A stretch of DNA of 34,049 bases, from NCBI RefSeq assembly GCF_000170895.1, contig NZ_ABCS01000105.1, positions 1 to 34,049 on the forward strand. The letters are read 5' to 3'. The first letter of the stretch is position 1. Every line of letters starts with the position of its first letter. The notes beneath the pieces are model-generated. The model did no database searches and had not been told where the DNA came from. It worked only from the letters and a program-made list of their open reading frames with translations. Source of the stretch: Plesiocystis pacifica SIR-1. GTDB lineage: Bacteria > Myxococcota_A > Polyangia > Nannocystales > Nannocystaceae. Below, in pieces: positions 8,499 to 16,986 of the stretch. Made by a program: the position numbers and the translations under genes.

Positions 8499-9287
8499 AT
8501 GATCGACCGTCCCCGCCTCCTCCGATCGCTCCTCGTCGTGACGCCGCTGCTGTCCTTCGCCTGCACCAAGGCGCCGACGGAGGCCGAGGTGGCGGCGCCC
8601 GAGCACGGGGCAGAGCAGGCCGGCGAGCACGGAGCGGACGGCCACCACGGGCACCACGCCAAGGGCGGCCACCACGAGGTCAACGAGCTCGGCTACCGCG
8701 GCCACCGCTTCGACGACGCGCAGGCCTGGTCCGAGCGCTTCGACAACCCCGAGCGCGACGCGTGGCAAAAGCCCGCGGCCGTGGTCGAGCACCTCGCCCT
8801 GCGCCCGGACATGCGCGTCGCCGACCTCGGCGCGGGCACGGGCTACTTCGCCGTGCGCTTCGCCGCCGCCGTGCCCGAGGGGGCCGTGCTCGCCGTCGAC
8901 ATCGAGCCCAACCTCGTCGAGCACATGGGCGCGCGGGCCGAGGCCGAGGGGCTGAGCAACCTCCGGGCCGTGCTCGGGCAGCCCGACGGCCCGGGCCTGG
9001 GCGAGGCCGTCGACGTGATGTTCATGTGCGACGTCTTCCACCACCTCGCCGATCCCGAGGCCTACTTCCGCGCCGCCGCCGACGAGCTCGCGCCTGGAGG
9101 CCGGGTGGTGATCGTCGACTTTCGCAAGGACAACCCGGACGACGCCCCGGGCCCGCCCGCGGCGATGCGCATGAGTGTCGAGCGGATCACCGAGGTGATG
9201 GCCGCGGCGGGCTACGAGCGCGTGGGGGACGACCCGGGGCTGCTGCCCTACCAGTACGTGCTGAGCTTCGCCCGCGCGGGTGAGTGA
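8499..9287 (+). CDS. Exported SAM-methyltransferase-like lipoprotein with His-rich segment
   Basis: 262 residues. The start ATG at 8499 (a GTG lies directly before it) gives a hydrophobic signal ending LLSFAC (Cys22), lipobox-like though not perfect. Residues 37-59 are His/Gly/Glu-rich, with GHHGHH and GGHHE, a possible metal-binding stretch. From about 95 the protein is a class I SAM-dependent methyltransferase: motif I VADLGAGTGYFA (107-118), acidic VDIEPN, then MCDVFHHLADPEAYF and GGRVVIVDF. Known relatives act on small molecules or proteins in the cytoplasm; an exported form is unexpected. Its stop overlaps the GTG of the next frame (GTGA), so translational coupling is possible. Substrate unknown. 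Confidence 0.85.
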   Translation: MIDRPRLLRSLLVVTPLLSFACTKAPTEAEVAAPEHGAEQAGEHGADGHHGHHAKGGHHEVNELGYRGHRFDDAQAWSERFDNPERDAWQKPAAVVEHLALRPDMRVADLGAGTGYFAVRFAAAVPEGAVLAVDIEPNLVEHMGARAEAEGLSNLRAVLGQPDGPGLGEAVDVMFMCDVFHHLADPEAYFRAAADELAPGGRVVIVDFRKDNPDDAPGPPAAMRMSVERITEVMAAAGYERVGDDPGLLPYQYVLSFARAGE

Positions 9288-10480
9288 GGCCTGGACACGG
9301 GCACGGCGCTGCGAGTCGTGTCAGAGTGACCGCCGTGCTCGGGCAGGCCTCGATCGCTGCGACCTTGGTCGGCGCTCTGGCGCTGGGAGGCCCCCCCGTG
9401 CAGCGGCCCGGAGCGGCACAGGTCGAGCCGGAGCTGGAGCCAGCGCTGCGCTGGGAGGGGCCGCCGGAGTGCTCCGACGTCGAGCGTGTCCAGGAGCAGC
9501 TCACCGCCTACGCCTCCGAGCTGGGGCGAGGGGGCGAGGCCACGGCGTGGGTCCACCTGGAGCCGCGGGGCGCGGGAGGGTACGCGGTCGAGATCGTCAT
9601 TCGTGACCGCCACGGGGAGCTGCGGCGGGAGCTCGAGGCGGAGAACTGTAGCGAGGCCGAGCGCGCCGCGAGCTTGCTGATCGCGGTGTTGCTCGATCCG
9701 GTGGCGACCTCGCGGGCGGTCGCGGTGTCGAGCTCGAGCGCGGCGCAGGTCGAGCCGAAGGAGCCGGCGGTCGAGGGGCCGACTGAACCCGAACCAGCTC
9801 CCGAGCCAGCCCCGGAGCCAGCCCCCGAACCCGCTCCAGCGCCGCCGGTGGAGCGAGCCGCAGCGCCCGAGCGCGAGGAGCCGCCACGGTGGCGATCGGG
9901 CTTTGGCGAGGGCACGGGCAGCGGGGAGCCGAGGCCCTCTCTGGGCGTGGCCCTGGGCCTGTTCGGCGGCGGGGGCTACGGGCCGACGAACACGGGGACG
10001 GGGTCCCTGGGTGGCTACGCCGCGCTCTTTGGCCCGCGCGAGCGCTCCGGGCCGAGCGCGCGGGGCTGGCGGGCAGAGCTGGCGGGCGGTTGGACGCTGC
10101 CCCGCACGGTGCGGGTCGACGGGGGTGAGCTCGGCGGACGCTTCGACGCGTGGAGCGTGAGCGGCCGGGGCTGCTACGTGCCGGCGCTTGGAGCAGCGGC
10201 GATCGAGCTCCCGATCTGCGCTGGCGTCGAGGCGGGTCGGGTGCGCGGCGAGGGCCTGGAGGAGCTGCCGATCCCGCTGACCAGCGCGCTCAACTGGGTG
10301 GCCCTGGGCCTGGGCGGTGGGGTGCGCGTGCCGATCGGGCGCCGGGTCGCGCTGGCGGGGGAGCTGCAGCTGGCGATCCCGCTGACCGGCGGGCGCTTTT
10401 TGATCGAGACCACCGAGGTCCAGCGGATCGCGCCCGTGAGCGTACGCGGGTTGTTTGGGGTGGAGCTGCGCCTGCCCTGA
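9284..10480 (+). CDS. Exported protein with Pro/Glu linker and beta-barrel-like C-terminal half
   Basis: 398 residues from the overlapping GTG; a second in-frame GTG at 9326 would give 384 residues and also start a signal peptide, so the start is uncertain. The N-terminal hydrophobic segment (about 15-36) looks secretory. A short globular part with two Cys follows, then a PEPA repeat linker (about 165-190), then a Gly- and aromatic-rich C-terminal half of alternating strands ending VELRLP, suggestive of an outer-membrane barrel. I do not recognise a named family. Genes of this style often sit just before ECF sigma genes in myxobacteria, as here. Confidence 0.75.
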   Translation: MRPGHGHGAASRVRVTAVLGQASIAATLVGALALGGPPVQRPGAAQVEPELEPALRWEGPPECSDVERVQEQLTAYASELGRGGEATAWVHLEPRGAGGYAVEIVIRDRHGELRRELEAENCSEAERAASLLIAVLLDPVATSRAVAVSSSSAAQVEPKEPAVEGPTEPEPAPEPAPEPAPEPAPAPPVERAAAPEREEPPRWRSGFGEGTGSGEPRPSLGVALGLFGGGGYGPTNTGTGSLGGYAALFGPRERSGPSARGWRAELAGGWTLPRTVRVDGGELGGRFDAWSVSGRGCYVPALGAAAIELPICAGVEAGRVRGEGLEELPIPLTSALNWVALGLGGGVRVPIGRRVALAGELQLAIPLTGGRFLIETTEVQRIAPVSVRGLFGVELRLP

Positions 10481-10511
10481 AGGCTGTCTGGAAAAAATTG
10501 GGGCGAGGCGA

Positions 10512-11093
10512 ATGGATCGGGATGGAGCTGGCCATGATGAGGCGATGGCCGTGCGCCACCCCGTCCCCCGGGCTGCCTTCGAGGCGGCCTACGGCGAGCA
10601 CGTCGACTTCGTGTGGCGGGCCCTCGCGCGCCACGGGGTCGAGCGCGCGGCCCTCGAGGACGCGACGCAGGAGGTCTTCCTGGTCGCGCATCGCCACTGG
10701 GGGGCCTGGGAGGGGCAGGCGAGCATGCGCGCGTGGTTGTGGGGGGTCGCCCGCCGCGTGGCCTCGACGCACCTGCGCACGCGCAATCGCCGGGCGCGCA
10801 AGCACGGCTCCCTCGTGGCGCTGCTGTCCTCGTCGTCGCGGCCGGAGGCCGGCGGAGGTGGGCTCGACGCTCGCCTGGACGACCGCGCGCGGCTCCGGAC
10901 CCTGGCGGCGGCCATCGACGCCCTCGAGCCCAAGCTGCGCGAGGTCTTCGTGCTCGCCGACCTCGAGGACATGACCGCGCCAGCGATCGCGGAATTGCTC
11001 GGCTGCAACCTCAACACCATCTACACCCGCCTTCGGCGTGCCCGCGCAAAGATCCGCGCGGCGATGTCCGAGGCCGAGGGGAGCGACCCATGA
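10512..11093 (+). CDS. ECF-type RNA polymerase sigma factor
   Basis: 193 residues from the ATG at 10512, which follows GAGGCGA; ATG 10545 is an alternative. Sigma region 2 spans about 25-95 (DATQEVFLVAHRHW, with WLWGVARRVASTHLR), and region 4 about 140-185 (LREVFVLADLEDMTAPAIAELL, then NTIYTRLRRARAKIR). It directs RNA polymerase to a dedicated set of promoters. Its stop overlaps the next start (ATGA at 11090-11093), so it is translationally coupled to the anti-sigma-like gene. Confidence 0.92.
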   Translation: MDRDGAGHDEAMAVRHPVPRAAFEAAYGEHVDFVWRALARHGVERAALEDATQEVFLVAHRHWGAWEGQASMRAWLWGVARRVASTHLRTRNRRARKHGSLVALLSSSSRPEAGGGGLDARLDDRARLRTLAAAIDALEPKLREVFVLADLEDMTAPAIAELLGCNLNTIYTRLRRARAKIRAAMSEAEGSDP

Positions 11094-11920
11094 ACGCTCG
11101 GCGCGACCACCATGACATCGACGCGACCCCGCTCAGCCCTCGGTTGAAAGGCGAGCTGGCCGAGCTGCGGGCGCAGACCGGACCGGACGCGGCGGCGCGC
11201 CAGCGCATGTGGGCCGAGCTCGCCCTCGCGGGGGGCCCGGAGCCTGATCTCGATCCGGAGCCCGAGCCCGACCTGGGGGATGGCGGCGCTTCGACGGGCG
11301 GCATGGAGCAGCTGGGCTACGCGGCCAAGGTGGTGGGGGCGACGGCCTCGATGACCGCCGCGGGCCTGCTCGCGCTGCGTCTGGGCGTGCTCGGCGTGCA
11401 GGCGCTGGCCCCCGGAGACCCGGCCGTCGACACTGAGCTCGAGCTCGAGACCCACGCGCTCGAGGAGGCGGAGCCCGAGCCCGAGGCAGCGCTCGAGCCC
11501 GAGGGGGGCGAGCCCTCGCTAGAGGAGCCGAGCGCCGGGCGGGCCGAGCCCGGAGCGCGCCCCGAAGCGCCCGCGGCCAAGGCCCCCGCGCAGGCGGAGC
11601 TGCCGGGTGCTGCAGAGGACGGGAGCGCGGCGAAGGGCGAGTCGACGGGAGCGTCGGGCTCTCTGGCGGCCGAGCTCGAGCTGCTCCAGGCCGCCCGCGA
11701 GGCCCCGGACTCGGCGAGCGCCCTGGCTCAACTCGCCGAGCACCGCCGCCGCTTCCCCGAGGGGCAGCTCGTCGACGAGCGCGAGCTCTTGGCCGTGGAG
11801 CGGGCGTGCACGAGCTCGCCCAGCGAAGCTCAGGCCGCGGCGCAGACCCTGCTCGCGCGGGGTCGGCTGGGGCTCGCGCGCGTGCGCGAGGCGTGCCCGA
11901 GCCTCGAGCTCCCCGAATGA
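11090..11920 (+). CDS. Single-pass membrane protein, probable anti-sigma factor
   Basis: 276 residues. A short hydrophilic N-terminal part (1-75), one transmembrane segment (about 78-107) and a Glu/Ala/Pro-rich extracytoplasmic part, with a helical Ala/Glu/Arg C-terminal domain (about 190-276). No zinc-finger (HxxxCxxC) is visible. Position and ATGA coupling to the sigma gene suggest a membrane anchor that holds the sigma factor; this rests on context, not on a recognised anti-sigma domain. An upstream in-frame extension overlapping the sigma gene is a shadow. Confidence 0.75.
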   Translation: MNARRDHHDIDATPLSPRLKGELAELRAQTGPDAAARQRMWAELALAGGPEPDLDPEPEPDLGDGGASTGGMEQLGYAAKVVGATASMTAAGLLALRLGVLGVQALAPGDPAVDTELELETHALEEAEPEPEAALEPEGGEPSLEEPSAGRAEPGARPEAPAAKAPAQAELPGAAEDGSAAKGESTGASGSLAAELELLQAAREAPDSASALAQLAEHRRRFPEGQLVDERELLAVERACTSSPSEAQAAAQTLLARGRLGLARVREACPSLELPE

Positions 11921-11968
11921 TCGCCGGCGTGAACGGATGCGAGCGCGCCCGGCCATGTTGAAGGTGTG

Positions 11969-12889
11969 ATGCGAAACTTCCAATACTCGTTCATCCGCGC
12001 GCGCTCCCTGCCTGCTTTGTTGCTCCCTCTCGCTCTGCTCCCTGCTTGTGTCTACATCGACGGGCAGATCGGCCAGCTCGACGACGAGACCGGTGGCGAG
12101 GAGGAGGACGGCGAGTCGAGCGACGAGAGCACGGGCAGCTCGCCCGAGAGCACCGGCGCCGAAGAGAGCGCGGAGGACGGGGAATCGAGCGACGAGAGCA
12201 CGGGCAGCTCGCCCGAGAGCACCGGCGCCGAAGAGAGCGCGGAGGACGGGGAATCGAGCGACGAGAGCACGGGCGGCGTCGACCCCGAGTGCGAGGCGCT
12301 CATGGACGACCTCTACACCTTCTTCACCGACGTCGAGGACGACTTCTGCGCGCTGGTCATCCGCAACGACTACCAGACCGGCGAGTTCATCGGCTGGACC
12401 ATGCGCTGCCACCCCGACGGCGCGCCCCTGACCCTCGAGCAGGCTCAGGCCATGAGCACCTGGGGCGGACAGAACTTCAGCGAGACCGAGGATCACTACC
12501 TGCTCTACGCCCCGCCCGGAGACTTCGGCGGGGTGGCCTTCGTGGGCGACAAGTCGGGCTTGGTGTTCGACGCGAGCATCGTCTGGGACGGCGCCGGCGA
12601 CATCAACGTGCCCGACGAATTCATGGACCCCGCGCTCCTCGGCCCCGGCTGCTTTGAGGGCGCCAACTTGGGGGTCGAGTACGGGGCCTACGACTTGAGC
12701 AACGAGTCGGTCCCGAACTCCCTGCCGCCCGAGGCCGCGCCGAGCATCGACGCGGTGCTGGGGTCGGTGCTCTTCCCGGCGCTGCAGGGCTACCCGACCA
12801 CGACCTCGATCCTGCTGTACCCGCGCAGCGTGGGCGCCTTCGACCCGAGCAACGCCGAGATCATCACGATCATCAACCGCTCCGCTTGA
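11969..12889 (+). CDS. Acidic-repeat lipoprotein of unknown function
   Basis: 306 residues from ATG 11969, with AAGG four bases upstream; a GTG directly before is the alternative. The signal ends LLPAC, a good lipobox (Cys near 27). Residues of about 42-103 are a Glu/Ser/Thr/Gly linker built of two exact-period copies of a 23-residue unit plus a partial third. A globular domain of about 200 residues follows, with Cys pairs and many aromatic residues. I recognise no family. It is probably anchored in the outer membrane. The stop TGA (12887-12889) is the first codon of a copy of the dispersed palindromic repeat. Confidence 0.85.
   Translation: MRNFQYSFIRARSLPALLLPLALLPACVYIDGQIGQLDDETGGEEEDGESSDESTGSSPESTGAEESAEDGESSDESTGSSPESTGAEESAEDGESSDESTGGVDPECEALMDDLYTFFTDVEDDFCALVIRNDYQTGEFIGWTMRCHPDGAPLTLEQAQAMSTWGGQNFSETEDHYLLYAPPGDFGGVAFVGDKSGLVFDASIVWDGAGDINVPDEFMDPALLGPGCFEGANLGVEYGAYDLSNESVPNSLPPEAAPSIDAVLGSVLFPALQGYPTTTSILLYPRSVGAFDPSNAEIITIINRSA
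12104..12275 (+). repeat. In-frame 69-bp tandem repeat in the lipoprotein gene
   Basis: Units begin at 12104, 12173 and 12242 with GAGGACGG, an exact 69-bp period; the third is partial. They encode a 23-residue Ser/Glu/Thr/Gly unit. As 69 is a multiple of three, changes in copy number would alter linker length without a frameshift. Confidence 0.92.
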
Positions 12890-12934
12890 GTCGTGGACGT
12901 GGGGCAGGGAGACGCCTGGCCGAGCCTCTTGAGC
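12887..12934 (+). repeat. Internally deleted copy of the dispersed palindromic element
   Basis: The first 24 bases match the element head exactly (TGAGTCGTGGACG, then TGGGGCAGGGA). The sequence then jumps to CTGGCCGAGCCTCTTGAG, which resembles the element tail TTGGCCGACCCTCTGAG. The central arms are missing. The opening TGA is the stop codon of the preceding lipoprotein gene. Confidence 0.7.
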
Positions 12935-13031
12935 AGGCGAAAGGCGCGTGTCCATGCCTGGTCATACGCATCCCCGAACGTGTTCTTCGTGGTCGAGTCC
13001 GAATGTCGGGAGTCTCGAGGTGGGTGGGGGC

Positions 13032-13060
13032 TTGCAAGCGAGATGCTCAGAACCTACGGT
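13032..13060 (+). promoter_or_regulatory. Candidate sigma-70-like promoter of the RiPP precursor gene
   Basis: TTGCAA (13032-13037), a 17-bp spacer and TACGGT (13055-13060). The expected transcript start would fall at about 13066-13068, one to three bases before the ATG, and no Shine-Dalgarno is seen, so a leaderless mRNA is possible. The -10 match is weak. The rest of 12935-13031 shows nothing I can name. Confidence 0.3.
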
Positions 13061-13068
13061 GTACGCTC

Positions 13069-13269
13069 ATGACCGCTCGTATCATTGACAGCATGTCCCC
13101 CGCCGTGAAGGCGGAGGCGGAAGCGCGAGCTGCAGCGATGCAGATCAGCCTCGAAGAGTTCGTGGGTCGAAGCCTGAGCGCCGGCTTTTGCAACGACGAC
13201 CTGAACTCGCTGGGGGCGAAGCACTCGCTCAACTTCGTGCCCGGGCCCAGCGGCGCCATTCGTAGCTAG
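13069..13269 (+). CDS. Putative RiPP precursor peptide
   Basis: 66 residues. The N-terminal about 37 residues are helical and charged (KAEAEARAAAMQISLEEF), like a leader. The C-terminal part (about 38-66) is Asn/Ser/Gly/Pro-rich, holds one Cys, and ends FVPGPSGAIRS, like a core. The leader-like ISLEEFVGRSL stretch might be the part bound by the enzyme. The gene lies 63 bp before a radical SAM gene of a RiPP-modifying family, which is the main reason for this call. ATG 13069 is used; Met9 (13093) is possible. A longer frame reaching 12886 runs into the repeat and is rejected. No leader family (Nif11, nitrile-hydratase-like) is recognised. It could instead be a small helix-forming regulator. 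Confidence 0.65.
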   Translation: MTARIIDSMSPAVKAEAEARAAAMQISLEEFVGRSLSAGFCNDDLNSLGAKHSLNFVPGPSGAIRS

Positions 13270-13287
13270 CGCGACCACGGACCCCAG

Positions 13288-13324
13288 CCTGCCGGCCATC
13301 TGACTGCGTCGGGTGGTCGGCAGG
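13288..13324 (+). promoter_or_regulatory. Hairpin covering the ribosome-binding site of the radical SAM gene
   Basis: CCTGCCGGCCA (13288-13298) pairs with TGGTCGGCAGG (13314-13324): 11 pairs including one G-U, with a 15-base loop. The 3' arm contains AGG of the AGGA Shine-Dalgarno (13322-13325), 7 bases before the ATG at 13333. No T-tract follows, so a translation-limiting role fits better than full termination. This would give more precursor than enzyme. Confidence 0.6.
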
Positions 13325-13332
13325 ATTTCGTC

Positions 13333-15153
<1,821 letters not shown>

Positions 15154-15155
15154 AT

Positions 15156-16871
15156 TTAGTTGAGCGCCCGGATCACGTTGTTGCCGGCGTCGCAGACGTA
15201 GACCGTGTTGCTCGGGTAGTGGAAGGCCAGCCCGACGGGGCTGCGCAGCTGGGTGTTGGCCGTGCCCTGGCCCTCCTGGTAGCCGCCCTGGCAGTTGCCT
15301 CCGCCGCCGCAGTGCTGGCCGACGTTGGTGCTCACGGAGGTCGTGGCGATCACGCCCTGGCGGATGGTGTGCTGGTTGAACTCCGAGAAGTAGATGCTGG
15401 TGCCGTCGGAGGTCATGCCGCGGGGACGGTGGACGCGGGCCATGGTGCCGACGGCGTCGACGTAGCCGGCGGTGCCGTCGCCAGCGAAGGTGCCGACGTA
15501 GGTGTCGAGGACGTTGTAGGTGCGGATCTTGTTGCCGTTGGTGTCGGCGATGAACAGCATGCCCGAGTTGTCCGAGGCCATGTAGCGCGGGCTGATGAAG
15601 CGGGCCTGGTTGCCGAAGCCGTCGGTCTGGCCCTGCTGGCCGACCTGCCCCGCGATGGTCAGGACCTCGCCGTTTTGCGGGTTGTAGCTGCGCAGGACCG
15701 AGAACTGTCCGTCGAGGAAGTAGACGATGCCGTCGTAGTAGGTCATCGCCCGGACGCCGGCCAAGGACGCGCCCTGGCCCACGCCGTCGGCGACCATGTT
15801 GTTGCCGCTGCCGGCGACGGTGGCCACGGCGTAGGGCGGGCTGAGGTCGACGGCCTTGATCTTGTGGTTGCCGCCGTCGCCGACCCACAGGGTCTGGCCG
15901 TCGGTGGTCACGGACTCCATGAACGAGAACTGGGCGTTGAGGCCGATGGCCGCGTCCTGGTCGCCCAGGCCTCCGCCGGCGACGGTGAGCACCTCGCCGG
16001 TGAGCACGTCGACGCGGCGGAGCACCGCGTGGGCGTTGTTGAGGGAGTCGCCGACCCACAGGTAGTCGTTGTCGGCCGTCAGCACGCACCAGCCGCCCAG
16101 GCGCGCGTTTTGGCCGACGCCGTCGACGAGCCCGGGGACCCCCGGCGCGCCCACGAACAGCGCGGTCGTGTTCTCGAGGTTGCAGGTCGGGTTGCAGGTG
16201 TCGCCGTTGTTGGTGTTGTTGTCGTCGCAGATCTCGAGGTCTTGGACGGAGCCGTCGCCGCAGCTGGCTCCGAGCTGCTCGAGCTGGCAGTTCGCGCTGC
16301 AGCCGTCACCGTCGGTGGTGTTGCCGTCGTCGCACTCCTCGGCCTCGCCGGGCTCGAGCACGCCGTCGCCGCAGGCGTTCCCGACCTCGACCTGACACGA
16401 GGCGTCGCAGCCGTCGTTGTCGACGTTGTTGCCGTCGTCGCACTGCTCGCCCTCGTCGAGGTCGACCTGGCCATCGCCGCAGTTGGGCGGGGGGTTCATG
16501 CCGCCGGTGGTGTCCGTCGCATCGGTGGTGTCCGTCGCGTCCGTCGTATCGGTGGTGTCGGTGGTGTCCGTCGTATCGGTCGTATCGGTCGTATCGGTCG
16601 TATCGGTCGTATCGGTCGAGTCGCTGCTGCCCTGCTCGCTGCTCTCGTCCTCGACGCACACGTTCATCTCGCACACGAGGCCCATGTCGCAGGAGCCCCC
16701 GTCGGTGCACGGGCAACCCTGAGCGCCGACGGAGCAGTCCTCGTCGGTGCCCGTGCCGGCTTCGTCGTCGGCCGCGGTCGTCCCGGGATCGGCCGAGTCG
16801 CCGCAGCCCGCGAAGGCGACGAGGGCGAGGGTCGAGACAAAGAGGGAAAATGGGCCAATCAAGCTACGCAT
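15156..16871 (-). CDS. Cys-rich-repeat / NHL-propeller lipoprotein
   Basis: 571 residues. The lipobox is FAGC (Cys23). A small Cys-rich part (46-72), a Thr-Asp-Thr repeat linker (85-122), three myxobacterial Cys-rich repeats of the CGDG...GEQCDDGNN...DGCDASC type (about 131-231, DUF4215-like; the third is degenerate), then a C-terminal NHL-type beta-propeller from about 240 with repeated (V/I)AG, DG.G..A.F..P and NHKI-like motifs. It is probably an outer-membrane-anchored surface protein binding other proteins or glycans; no enzyme residues are seen. Its stop codon is 2 bp from the convergent radical SAM stop. Confidence 0.9.
   Translation of the reverse strand: MRSLIGPFSLFVSTLALVAFAGCGDSADPGTTAADDEAGTGTDEDCSVGAQGCPCTDGGSCDMGLVCEMNVCVEDESSEQGSSDSTDTTDTTDTTDTTDTTDTTDTTDTTDATDTTDATDTTGGMNPPPNCGDGQVDLDEGEQCDDGNNVDNDGCDASCQVEVGNACGDGVLEPGEAEECDDGNTTDGDGCSANCQLEQLGASCGDGSVQDLEICDDNNTNNGDTCNPTCNLENTTALFVGAPGVPGLVDGVGQNARLGGWCVLTADNDYLWVGDSLNNAHAVLRRVDVLTGEVLTVAGGGLGDQDAAIGLNAQFSFMESVTTDGQTLWVGDGGNHKIKAVDLSPPYAVATVAGSGNNMVADGVGQGASLAGVRAMTYYDGIVYFLDGQFSVLRSYNPQNGEVLTIAGQVGQQGQTDGFGNQARFISPRYMASDNSGMLFIADTNGNKIRTYNVLDTYVGTFAGDGTAGYVDAVGTMARVHRPRGMTSDGTSIYFSEFNQHTIRQGVIATTSVSTNVGQHCGGGGNCQGGYQEGQGTANTQLRSPVGLAFHYPSNTVYVCDAGNNVIRALN
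16506..16619 (-). repeat. 9-bp tandem repeat encoding Thr-Asp-Thr
   Basis: Units of GTATCGGTC and variants (with GTGTCGGTG and GCGTCCGTC) encode residues 85-122, mostly TDT/DTT. The right-hand five units are nearly identical, indicating recent copy-number change. Length changes keep the frame. Confidence 0.9.
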
Positions 16872-16986
16872 GCAGCGATCATAGCGGTTTGGCGCGCAGT
16901 GCCGAATTGAAAAGAATGGTCGCGAACCGCCCTGGCATTCTCGTCAGTCTGCTCGCTCGAAGGCGAGCAGCTCAGCTCAGCTCAGC
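16872..16986. other. Intergenic: hairpin and AGCTC microrepeat
   Basis: An 8-bp perfect hairpin, CTGCTCGC / GCGAGCAG (16949-16956 and 16963-16970), lies downstream of the TPP-enzyme gene on the minus strand; no clear T-tract follows, so termination is only possible. Directly beside it, a pentanucleotide repeat based on AGCTC runs to about 16994, across the stop codon at 16989-16987. The rest is presumably the promoter region of the lipoprotein gene, with no clear motif. Confidence 0.5.

Noticed and set aside
12886..13068. N-terminal extension of the precursor gene
   Set aside because: It starts inside the dispersed repeat and crosses DNA without coding character; ATG 13069 gives a sensible peptide.
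12890..13068. Cobalamin riboswitch before the radical SAM operon
   Set aside because: I looked for the conserved B12-box type core and did not find it.
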